A stretch of 7,449 bases of DNA from Globobulimina sp. Its lineage: Eukaryota; Foraminifera; Rotaliida. Position numbers and translations under genes: made by a program. The stretch is taken from NCBI GenBank assembly GCA_003354225.1, contig PIVH01000155.1, positions 1 through 7,449 of the forward strand. Reading direction: 5' to 3'. Below are positions 1 to 5,884 of this stretch, one piece after another (within the stretch, counting starts at the first letter, position 1; each line of letters begins with the position of its first letter). Under the pieces are notes generated by a model that was given only the letters and a program-made list of their open reading frames with translations, searched no databases and had not been told where the DNA came from.

Positions 1-1360
1 CTTCCCATTGGTAGCTATTATTTAACAGCATGCGCATTTTATGGACATTTGCTATTGCCATCTGCTCTCAGTCTTAAATCTTTACAAAATGATACGGTGG
101 CACCATTATTAAATTTTATGCACAGTCAATGCAGCATTGATTGGATCTCTTTCCTATTATATACACTCTGGTTTTTCATACAATTGTTAGCGGACAGGAT
201 ATTGCCTGGGAAAGTTGTATATGGCCAAACTGTGCCAGAGCTGAAGGATAAATCATTGAAATACAAAATGAATGGCTGGAAAGCCTGGGTATTGACACAT
301 TTGTTAATCATTTTGCTGCTGATATGTAACCAAAATGTGACAGGATTAATAGTTGACAGACTGTACAGTATAATGAGTGTGGCTCAAATCTATGCATTGG
401 TGACAGCAATAATAGCTTATGTTGTTGGTTATTGCTCAGACTTAGGCTGCAGATTAAGTGGTTCTTTTATTTACGATTTTTGGATGGGATATGCTCGCAT
501 TCCGCGTATTGCTCAGTTTGATATGAAATTATTTTGTGAGGCACGTCCTGGATTACAATTGTGGATTATTATTGATTTTGCATTATTTTATCGTCATTAT
601 CTAACATATAATTTGATTGACTGGCAAATGTTTGTCATATTTGTAATGCAATGGTTTTATATCTCAGATTATTTTTGGTTCGAAGATGCTATATTGACCA
701 CAATGGATGTAATTCATGATAAGTTTGGATTTATGTTAGCTTTTGGTGACATTGTTTGGGTGCCATGGACATATTCATTGCAAATACAATGTCTATATTT
801 TTATTATAGACGCAACCCAAACCATAGGGAATTAGGACAAGATATTGTATTATGGACATGGTTGACTGTTGTTTGTATGATGTTTATTTTCGGATATTTG
901 ATGTTAGGTTTATTTGGATTTTCTAACATAACTATAATAGGCATACATTCACCTAAAAATATATAGATTTCGGCAATCAAACAATCAAAAGCATCGCTTT
1001 CGACATTTAGGTGCAGATCGCGTAAAGTCTGCGAATAATAAAATATGGGGGAGAGACATTGAATATATTGAAACAAAGAGAGGAACAAAACTATTGGCAT
1101 CTGGCTGGTGGGGCATTGGGAGGCATATGAATTACACCGGAGATTGGTTGATGTCAACTGCTCAGTCGTTATGTTGCGACAATTTTTTATTCAGCTTATC
1201 ACCAAAGTTTATATTGGCATATTTTAATCCGATTTATTTTGCAATTTTGTTAATTCATCGGGAACGGAGAGATAATTTGCGCTGTAAAATGAAATATGGT
1301 GTGGATTGGGATAGATACTGTGAAAAAGTAAAGTATAAAATGATTCCATACGTTTATTAA
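1..1360 (+). CDS. ERG24: C-14 sterol reductase (ERG24/TM7SF2/LBR family), 5' end off the window, one intron
   Basis: Family role: NADPH-dependent reduction of the sterol C14-C15 double bond after C14 demethylation, in the ER membrane. The coding sequence is 1-881 joined to 967-1360, giving 424 visible residues. Frame 1 is open to the left edge and the hydrophobic first segment is already present, so only a short N-terminus should be missing. Family motifs in order: the DKS-K-NGWKAW stretch near 240-285; IYDFWMG followed by PRIAQFDMKLFCEARPG (near 466-555), a hallmark of the family; WFEDAILTTMD and HDKFGFMLAFGD (near 676-750); after the intron IFRQSNNQKHRFR; then ETKRGTKLLASGWWGIGRH, NYTGDWL, LIHRERRD, and a YG-W-YC-K-Y-PYVY end. 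The KRGTKLL, GDWL and PYVY details favour the fungal/plant C-14 group over DHCR7 or ERG4. About nine or ten membrane segments are evident. The stop is TAA. Family assignment is firm; substrate position is inferred from similarity remembered, not computed. Confidence 0.93.
882..966 (+). other. Spliceosomal intron (85 nt, GT-AG) in the sterol reductase gene
   Basis: The reading frame changes from frame 1 to frame 2 here, and frame 1 stops at 964-966. Removing 882-966 (donor GTTTAT, acceptor TATATAG, length 3n+1) joins the two frames as ...VVCM-IFRQSNNQK. This gives the family's IFR-x-x-N-x-QK motif at the expected distance from the preceding Asn-Pro loop. A CTAAC branch-point-like motif lies at 923-927, 40 nt before the acceptor. 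A smaller GT...AG pair (908-940, 33 nt) is nested inside; it does not change the frame and would leave the stop in place. The exact donor is inferred from protein fit. Confidence 0.82.
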
Positions 1361-1547
1361 GGTAGTTTGCCAAATTGTCAGTGAATCACAAATGTACAGT
1401 TTGCAAACCCAATCAATGCATATACAAAATATAGACCTTTTGTTCATTTACAATGCCAATTTTTTAGTGTAGGTAGTCATTTGTTCATTTAATGTCGACG
1501 GACCGGAATTAAATCAAGCATCAGAACTGGTTACGTAGCTAAAAGCC
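1361..1547. other. 3' flank of the sterol reductase gene, no gene seen
   Basis: This stretch follows the TAA stop of the sterol reductase. It has no coding-like reading frame on either strand and no RNA gene I recognise. No AATAAA is evident before the inverted repeat that begins at 1548, so the 3' end of the transcript may lie in that repeat. Confidence 0.5.
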
Positions 1548-1739
1548 AATTGAGGCTCTTAAAACAAAAATAAAATAAAAACAAAAAAACGTTGCTATAT
1601 ATATACAGGAGTATAGCATTTATACCTATCATGAGATGGGTGGGAAACCAATTTGGCCTCCATAGATAGTGTCTAACTATCCTGTGCATATTCATACTTT
1701 TTTTATTTTGTTTTTATTTTTGTTTTAACGGCCTCAATT
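1548..1739. repeat. Inverted repeat between convergent genes, AATAAA on both strands
   Basis: The left arm 1548-1575 (starting AATTGAGGC) and the right arm 1712-1739 (ending GCCTCAATT) are reverse complements over 28 bp except for two adjacent bases. Similarity continues inward through A-rich/T-rich sequence. The left arm carries AATAAA on the plus strand (1569-1574). The right arm carries it twice on the minus strand (TTTATT at 1702-1707 and 1713-1718). The repeat lies between the 3' ends of the sterol reductase (stop at 1360) and the LamG gene (stop at 1911). It could be a small MITE-like element that now supplies polyadenylation signals to both genes. The repeat is seen; the role is inferred. 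Confidence 0.7.
1593..1681. other. Three short stem-loops inside the inverted repeat
   Basis: The loop region of the 1548-1739 repeat holds three potential hairpins: TGCTATA...TATAGCA (1593-1618), CCTATC-ATGA-GATGGG (1625-1640, one G-U pair) and GATAGT-GTCTA-ACTATC (1665-1681). They may reflect structure in the 3' ends of either transcript, or sequence within a transposed element. I do not recognise a known RNA family. Confidence 0.35.
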
Positions 1740-1783
1740 CAGCGCAATCAACGACAATAATAGCAGACAATGATAATAATAAA

Positions 1784-1804
1784 TTAAAAATTAAAAATTA
1801 AAAA
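1784..1804. repeat. TTAAAAA tandem heptamer, three copies
   Basis: Three exact TTAAAAA units run head to tail. They sit in a long A-rich tract (about 1770-1905) that forms the 3' flank of the minus-strand LamG gene. It is low-complexity sequence with no gene seen. Confidence 0.8.
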
Positions 1805-1910
1805 TACAAAAATATACAAAATTAAATCATATAAAAAAAAATTATAAAGAGAAAAAAAAAGTCCATAGATCGATAAAAAAAAAAATTACTAAAATAAAAT
1901 ACACAAAATA

Positions 1911-2810
1911 TTACACGTATAAACTAAAAGAATGCATTTCATTTTCATGATCAGATTCTAAATTATGACTCATTTTATGAGCAGCCCTATTTTTCATGTT
2001 TTTGATTTTTAAGTTAATAATGTCATTTTTATTCATACCACAGCCCTCAAATTCAAATTCTTCTTTTGCTTTTATATATTTTTTAAATGAAAAACAATTC
2101 AAATAACATAAGCATGCAATGAGTATTAATAATATCACTGCCACAAATATACCGATCACAGAGGAGTTTGATAGGTGTTTTTTATACAGTTCGTGCAGAG
2201 TCAATTGTGATTTTTTTATATCGATATCATTCCATCCATACACTTTTAAGTTAGTAACAGTTGCATTGGCGGGCCGATGCCACGGATCTCCACCATATAC
2301 ACTCTTGTTTCTGTATAAAGTATGTTTTCCAAAATGTTGTTCCCAAACTATTGCTTTGTTGTTCATATTTATCATTAATAAGTTTTGTTTATATGCTATT
2401 TCAATATGATAATTTGTACCTAATTCAATAGGATGATGTGTGGAAAATGTGTGGTGTGAATTGTCATCGTTTGTCACTCTAATTTTAAACCCATTGCGTG
2501 CGTTTTTGTTAATAAAAATGGATGGATAATTTTCAAATTTTTTAGAATTTCCAATATGGAACACATTCTGACTGAAACCATCAAATATTGAATGAATTAT
2601 AATATCCATTGATATTATCAAATTGTCAAATATATCAATCACAGTGATTTGATTATCTTCAGCGACGGTTATTGCATTAGATCCTTGTTCGTATGCAAAT
2701 GATGCAAAGATTGGTGTATTAAATGTAGAGTTTGGTGCATGATCAAGTATGGATGTTATTGTTGCTTTTGATAAGGCAAAAGACAGCAACACAGTACACC
2801 ATACAATCAT
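1911..2810 (-). CDS. Type I membrane protein with LamG/concanavalin A-like ectodomain
   Basis: The gene encodes 299 residues. An ATG start (2808-2810) is followed at once by a hydrophobic signal peptide (about residues 1-19), which supports this start. Residues about 60-192 form alternating beta-strand-like stretches with a LamG-type pattern: an FHIGNS strand (85-90), a later YHIEIAYKQNLLMINMNNK pair (134-152), and GGDPWHRPANATVTNLKVY (173-191), a DPW-x-x-PA-A-x-x-x-N pattern known from protist LamG-like proteins. Sequons at Asn27, Asn168, Asn182 and Asn215 fit a lumenal or extracellular face. One transmembrane helix spans about 217-240. It is followed by a basic stop-transfer KKYIKAK and a charged cytoplasmic tail of about 55 residues. 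The ligand is unknown; a surface receptor or adhesion role is inference. No intron is needed. The 3' end is convergent with the sterol reductase. Confidence 0.8.
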   Translation of the reverse strand: MIVWCTVLLSFALSKATITSILDHAPNSTFNTPIFASFAYEQGSNAITVAEDNQITVIDIFDNLIISMDIIIHSIFDGFSQNVFHIGNSKKFENYPSIFINKNARNGFKIRVTNDDNSHHTFSTHHPIELGTNYHIEIAYKQNLLMINMNNKAIVWEQHFGKHTLYRNKSVYGGDPWHRPANATVTNLKVYGWNDIDIKKSQLTLHELYKKHLSNSSVIGIFVAVILLILIACLCYLNCFSFKKYIKAKEEFEFEGCGMNKNDIINLKIKNMKNRAAHKMSHNLESDHENEMHSFSLYV

Positions 2811-2900
2811 TTGCCTTGTATTGTGTTGCTAAAATAGTGTTTAGACAGTGTCATGTTCAGAACAGTTTTGAACAAACATCTTAATAGAAAATGGTTTAAG
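2811..2900 (-). promoter_or_regulatory. Upstream region of the LamG gene with a 19-bp quasi-palindrome
   Basis: The 90 bp before the LamG start should hold its 5' UTR and part of its promoter. The clearest structure is 2855-2873 (GTTCAGAACAGTTTTGAAC), an imperfect palindrome with GTTCA/TGAAC half-sites, which could be a dimeric-factor site. I see no clear TATA box. Function is inferred from position only. Confidence 0.3.
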
Positions 2901-3140
2901 GATATATTCCAAAAGATAACCCCCTCTCCTTAATTGAAGCAACCACCTCAAACAAACAACAATTAAAGTTGTATACATTTTTATTCAATTATCTGAGAAA
3001 CGCTTTGCAAATCTAGAAACTGTTTGCTATAGGTTTGTCTTGGTTTGTTCTGCATTTGTTGAAATTTGCAAACTGTTTCTCAGATAATTGAAAAAAATGA
3101 ATACAACTTATCGACTAGGGGTTATCTTTTTGAATATATC
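2901..3140. mobile_element. 240-bp foldback, MITE-like element
   Basis: The terminal inverted repeats 2901-2923 and 3118-3140 match over 23 bp with one mismatch; both end inward in GATAACCCC. A second, inner inverted pair (2966-3012 against 3063-3109, about 47 bp with a few mismatches and one indel) would extend the stem around a loop of about 50 bp. The left side has about 42 bp between outer and inner arms, the right only 8, so the structure is asymmetric. There is no coding capacity and no clear target-site duplication. It lies between the divergent LamG gene and the unknown plus-strand gene, so it may affect their promoters. The transposon class is not determined. Confidence 0.72.
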
Positions 3141-3166
3141 AATTAATTAGATCGTACTAAACAAAC

Positions 3167-3307
3167 ATGAGGAAACATAATAACTATAACACTCAACCAA
3201 ACACACAAAATAATAATATTATTACACAACAAACACAAACCAGCAACTCCGAAGTAAATATAAATAATCTTGAATGGAAACACAACATTTACAACACCAA
3301 CTCCTGA
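3167..3307 (+). CDS. Possible short Asn/Gln/Thr-rich leader exon or small ORF (46 aa)
   Basis: The ATG at 3167 opens 46 codons rich in Asn, Gln and Thr, ending at TGA 3305-3307. It precedes the unknown gene. A donor-like GAA|GTAAAT at 3254 and an acceptor-like TTTGTCAG ending at 3453 could join its first 29 codons in frame to the ATG-led stretch at 3454 (200-nt intron). It may equally be chance, because A/C-rich sequence reads as N/Q/T in this frame. No family is recognised. Confidence 0.22.
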   Translation: MRKHNNYNTQPNTQNNNIITQQTQTSNSEVNINNLEWKHNIYNTNS

Positions 3308-3384
3308 AGTAGTCGCCCAGATTGAACTAAAAATAGTAAAAACAGTAGTGGTGTTCATAATTTGCTAAAAATAGTAAACTGTAA

Positions 3385-3759
3385 ACTGAAAACTCTCTCC
3401 ATCAACAATTCAACAAACTCTTTCAAATTAGATTACAAAAAAGAATTTGTCAGATGATTTCTGAGGTAAATCCAAGATCAAATCAGAAATTCCTTGCAGT
3501 TATTGTTAGACTGTATTTTGATGATCCTGCTACCATTGATGATCCTGCTACCAGAGTGCAGTTAAGTAATCAATGGGATACTTTGAATCGGAACATGCGT
3601 GGTTCAGTACAAAGAATGCAGCAAAATGGAAATACGTGGAGTGATGAAAGAATATCACAAGAACAAACTGCACAAAATCTAGTGCGTTACAAACACAAGA
3701 AAATACAGTTTTCAGTGGAGTCATTGATACTATCGATGCGTTTGAAGATGATTTTATGA
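3385..3759 (+). CDS. Unknown gene, first coding segment
   Basis: Frame 1 is open from 3385, well upstream of the ATG at 3454, to the TGA at 3757-3759. The section before the ATG (HQQFNKLFQIRLQKRICQ) flows into ISEVNPRSNQKFLAVIVRLYF, so the ATG may not be the true start. An exact 16-bp core is repeated in tandem within 18-bp units (3520-3537, 3538-3555), giving DDPATI-DDPATR. The segment is polar and Gln/Asn-rich. The end after about 3700 is probably out of frame: an acidic stretch in frame 3 (DTIDAFEDDF) runs straight into the next segment. No family is recognised. Confidence 0.5.
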   Translation, partial: TENSLHQQFNKLFQIRLQKRICQMISEVNPRSNQKFLAVIVRLYFDDPATIDDPATRVQLSNQWDTLNRNMRGSVQRMQQNGNTWSDERISQEQTAQNLVRYKHKKIQFSVESLILSMRLKMIL

Positions 3760-4568
3760 TGAACGATCATCAGGTTCCAGATGTTACAAATAAGCCAACA
3801 CAAACTGCTGACAATCAAATTCCAGATTTTATTCACAGTCTTCTCCCGGTGCAATGGGCAGTTTATTGGATAGTTGCATTTTATCCAACCATCGTAGCAG
3901 GTCTTAGTTTTGATAATTTATATTTTTATGCAACATTAGGGTATTTTCTAAATTCAAGCTCTGCAGCAGAAATTTGCATGCAACAAAACTTTAGAGCAAG
4001 AACCAAATCAGGAAACCTTTACATATATATTATGCAATATAATAAATGTAGGCATAAACAATTGTCCAGAAATGGTATCAAAGATTGGTTACTCAATTAT
4101 CATAACGGTAATGTGCATGGTCATTTACAAACAAGGTCAATGTGGTTGTTGGGCTGGATGGGTATTAAAATATGGAAATGTCATGCTGACCAATTAAATG
4201 TTTTTTGCATTGATTTTATATCACTGATTGAGAAATATAAATATTTGGATAGTCTTAATGAATTTTGTGAATTTGTGAAAAAAAATATAATTCAGCATAC
4301 AGGGAGAACAAATTTTTTAAAATGCTTTGAGAATGCTCTTTCTGAGCCAACAGCCAAAAAAAATGGAATTTGTATATTGTCCAGTGATTATACAATGAAA
4401 TCGGAGAATCACGACCATTCAAAATTAAGCGCTGCTGCCTTCAAACAAAAATATCATAAAGAGAACTGGGAATTTCATCTCAGAGAAAGTGATTTTAAAA
4501 TGGATGATAAGGAGACATGGAATAAAACAATAAATGCGTCTGGAAACAAACATATACAGATACTTTGA
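3648..4568 (+). CDS. Unknown gene, main coding segment
   Basis: Frame 3 is open from 3648. The first ATG is at 3756, but acidic coding-like sequence precedes it, so I do not treat that ATG as the start. From the ATG there are 270 residues to the TGA at 4568. A hydrophobic aromatic stretch occurs at about residues 26-62 (near LLPVQWAVYWIVAFYPTIVA), perhaps one or two membrane segments or a buried core. Then comes a mixed region with several Cys, Trp and His residues (RSMWLLGWMGIKIWKCHADQ, about 127-146) and a charged C-terminal part. No catalytic motif is recognised. The last dozen or so codons overlap a frame-2 stretch that continues the gene. Confidence 0.55.
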   Translation, partial: KNITRTNCTKSSALQTQENTVFSGVIDTIDAFEDDFMMNDHQVPDVTNKPTQTADNQIPDFIHSLLPVQWAVYWIVAFYPTIVAGLSFDNLYFYATLGYFLNSSSAAEICMQQNFRARTKSGNLYIYIMQYNKCRHKQLSRNGIKDWLLNYHNGNVHGHLQTRSMWLLGWMGIKIWKCHADQLNVFCIDFISLIEKYKYLDSLNEFCEFVKKNIIQHTGRTNFLKCFENALSEPTAKKNGICILSSDYTMKSENHDHSKLSAAAFKQKYHKENWEFHLRESDFKMDDKETWNKTINASGNKHIQIL

Positions 4569-4633
4569 ATGGACTGCGTGATCATTTATTAACAATTGTG
4601 GAATTAAACACTGGAATTTTCGCATTTTATTAA
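4526..4633 (+). CDS. Unknown gene, short frame-2 segment up to the insertion
   Basis: Frame 2 is open from 4526 and reads a plausible helix (DTLNGLRDHLLTIVELNTGIF) up to the edge of the inserted element at 4621. It then meets TAA at 4631-4633, inside the element. The last codons before the element (Asn-Thr-Gly-Ile) are repeated in the same phase by the copy of the flanking repeat at 5517. This supports the insertion having split a reading frame. Confidence 0.45.
   Translation, partial: NNKCVWKQTYTDTLNGLRDHLLTIVELNTGIFAFY
4607..4620. repeat. Left copy of 14-bp flanking direct repeat (putative target-site duplication)
   Basis: AACACTGGAATTTT here recurs as AACACCGGAATTTT at 5517-5530, one mismatch in 14, directly outside the foldback element on each side. 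That is the pattern of a target-site duplication. It is long for most cut-and-paste DNA elements, and seven bases separate it from the start of the terminal inverted repeat on this side, so the exact boundary is uncertain. Confidence 0.65.
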
Positions 4634-5516
4634 ATTAATTGGATTGGATTAAATTAGGATTTAATATGAATTTAATTAATTTAATATATTTCGACCTAAT
4701 TTAATATTAATTTAATAATTTAATGGATTTAATAATTTAATGCATATGGTATGGTAACATAGCAAGAGAATAATAATATCTATGGTGATAATAAATATTC
4801 ACATCAAATTTTTTACCATTGGATTGATAATATGTTTTCAATCCCTTTGCTCCAACCTTTGTATGGATATTTTTGATTTATTTTACAATTATATATTGAA
4901 TGGATACATATTGGCTCATTCAAAGTCAGTATTTGCTTATTCAATGAATAGGCAGTTTCACAAATTCTAACCTACAGTCATTACCAGTCATTACTATTCA
5001 TATTCATTCGTTCCTATTCAAATCCATTCAATATATAATTGTAAAATAAATCAAAAAAATGCATTGGGTCTAATCACATTCTCCTTCCTTAGTTATTGGG
5101 TTAAATTATTAAATCTTGGTCTAAGATAGAATCCAGATTAAAATGTAGATTTAATTTTGGCGTGAATCTAATCAATCTATGCTAAATCAATGAATACCCA
5201 ATCAATGCAGCTATGAATCATCCTGGATCTATCTGTATAGGATTCTTGTTGACTCTATATGATTCAAAGTAACATAGAATCTTTTCGATATGCCATGAAT
5301 CAAGATTCAATACATTCAATGCATTGAATTTCACATTCAAAAAGATTCATATCAAATTCTCAGGAAACACATTAAATATACATTTTAATCAAATAATAAT
5401 GAAAGCATTGGGTTAAATTATTAAATCTGCATTATATTATTAAATCCATATTAAAGTATTAAATTAATTAAATTAATATTAAATCCTAATTTAATCTAAT
5501 CCAATTAATTTAATAC
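4621..5516. mobile_element. 896-bp foldback element inserted in the unknown gene
   Basis: The terminal inverted repeats 4628-4687 and 5456-5515 match over about 59 bp with two internal mismatches, and weaker similarity continues inward (4690-4745 against about 5400-5455). A perfect 36-bp inverted repeat lies deeper in (4870-4905 with 5022-5057), so the element is a nested foldback. A 22-bp direct repeat (ATTGGGTTAAATTATTAAAT and two further bases) occurs at 5095-5116 and 5407-5428. The interior is full of short ATTCAAT/GATTCA motifs, including the 16-bp palindrome ATTCAATGCATTGAAT (5314-5329). No credible protein is encoded (the longest frames are low-complexity), so it is non-autonomous. A direct flanking repeat (4607-4620 and 5517-5530) supports insertion. 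The superfamily is not determined. Confidence 0.8.
4870..5057. repeat. Perfect 36-bp internal inverted repeat of the foldback element
   Basis: Positions 4870-4905 are the exact reverse complement of 5022-5057, with a 116-bp spacer. Perfect identity, compared with the slightly diverged terminal repeats, suggests recent duplication, gene conversion or a second small element nested in the first. Confidence 0.85.
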
Positions 5517-5530
5517 AACACCGGAATTTT
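5517..5530. repeat. Right copy of 14-bp flanking direct repeat
   Basis: This is the partner of 4607-4620. It lies one base beyond the right terminal inverted repeat. The broken gene resumes here in frame 3. Confidence 0.65.
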
Positions 5531-5884
5531 ATTGAAATTTAATTGTCTGGATATTCTTGGAAATAGAAGTTATCTTTATACTTCACACACTGATTATGGG
5601 ATGGATAGAGCAGTAACTCAGTATAATGGGAAAAATATAATAACAGGTATGCTCCATTTTTGGCAATGTTTCAATTGTTTTGCCAAGAAAAATATATGTA
5701 TTTAACTATGCGTCGCAAAGAACATACTATACATCAAAATATTGTCATTCCAGTTAAACAATATGAAATGTTGTTTGCTTATAACACATGTGCATCGAGT
5801 TTTGAACATGCGTTTACTTCTGAATGTGATTATGCGTCATTAATTTGGAGATTTGCAATTTTAATGGGTTTAATTAAAAAATAA
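5517..5884 (+). CDS. Unknown gene, 3' segment after the insertion
   Basis: Frame 3 reads coding-like protein from 5517 (CLDILGNRSYLYTSHTDYGM, then VTQYNGKNIIT) to TAA 5703-5705. Frame 2 is open 5627-5884 and carries the rest (LTMRRKEHTIHQNIVIPV ... LIWRFAILMGLIKK) to TAA. A 41-nt GT-AG interval (5647-5687, ACAG|GTATGC ... CCAAG|A) would join the two in frame; otherwise an indel must be assumed. No ATG-led start is expected, because this is the downstream half of the gene. No domain is recognised. Confidence 0.5.

Larger units (their letters stand above)
3385..5884 (+). pseudogene. Unrecognised plus-strand gene, frame-disrupted and split by an insertion
   Basis: Coding-like protein runs through this whole stretch but in changing frames: frame 1 (3385 to about 3700), frame 3 (about 3700-4550), frame 2 (about 4550-4620), then, beyond the insertion 4621-5516, frame 3 (5517 to about 5650) and frame 2 (to the TAA at 5882-5884). 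The frame is continuous across the insertion if the element and one copy of its flanking repeat are ignored, which shows that the two sides were one gene. Other frame changes can be explained by short introns (for example 5647-5687, 41 nt; 4489-4559, 71 nt; 3641-3708, 68 nt, all GT-AG with frame-restoring lengths) or by indels in a decayed gene. I recognise no domain; it could be a host gene or the remains of a transposon or virus-like gene. Functional status is uncertain. Confidence 0.55.

Noticed and set aside
804-1157. 117-codon minus-strand ORF over the sterol reductase
   Set aside because: It is antisense to strongly conserved family sequence and spans the intron; a shadow frame.
1-1360. 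Reassigned stop codons (ciliate-type code)
   Set aside because: The long conserved genes have no in-frame TAA/TAG/TGA; the one internal stop in the sterol reductase is removed by a fitting intron.
2119-2409. 96-codon plus-strand ORF over the LamG gene
   Set aside because: It is antisense to the LamG domain, with no independent coding signal.
3143-3358. 71-codon hydrophobic minus-strand ORF beside the 240-bp foldback element
   Set aside because: It is very hydrophobic only because the plus strand is A/C-rich (N/Q/T-coding); it has no motif and overlaps the possible leader exon.
4782-4970. 62-codon plus-strand ORF inside the 896-bp element
   Set aside because: It overlaps the perfect inverted repeat, has AT-driven composition and no conserved motif; not a transposase.
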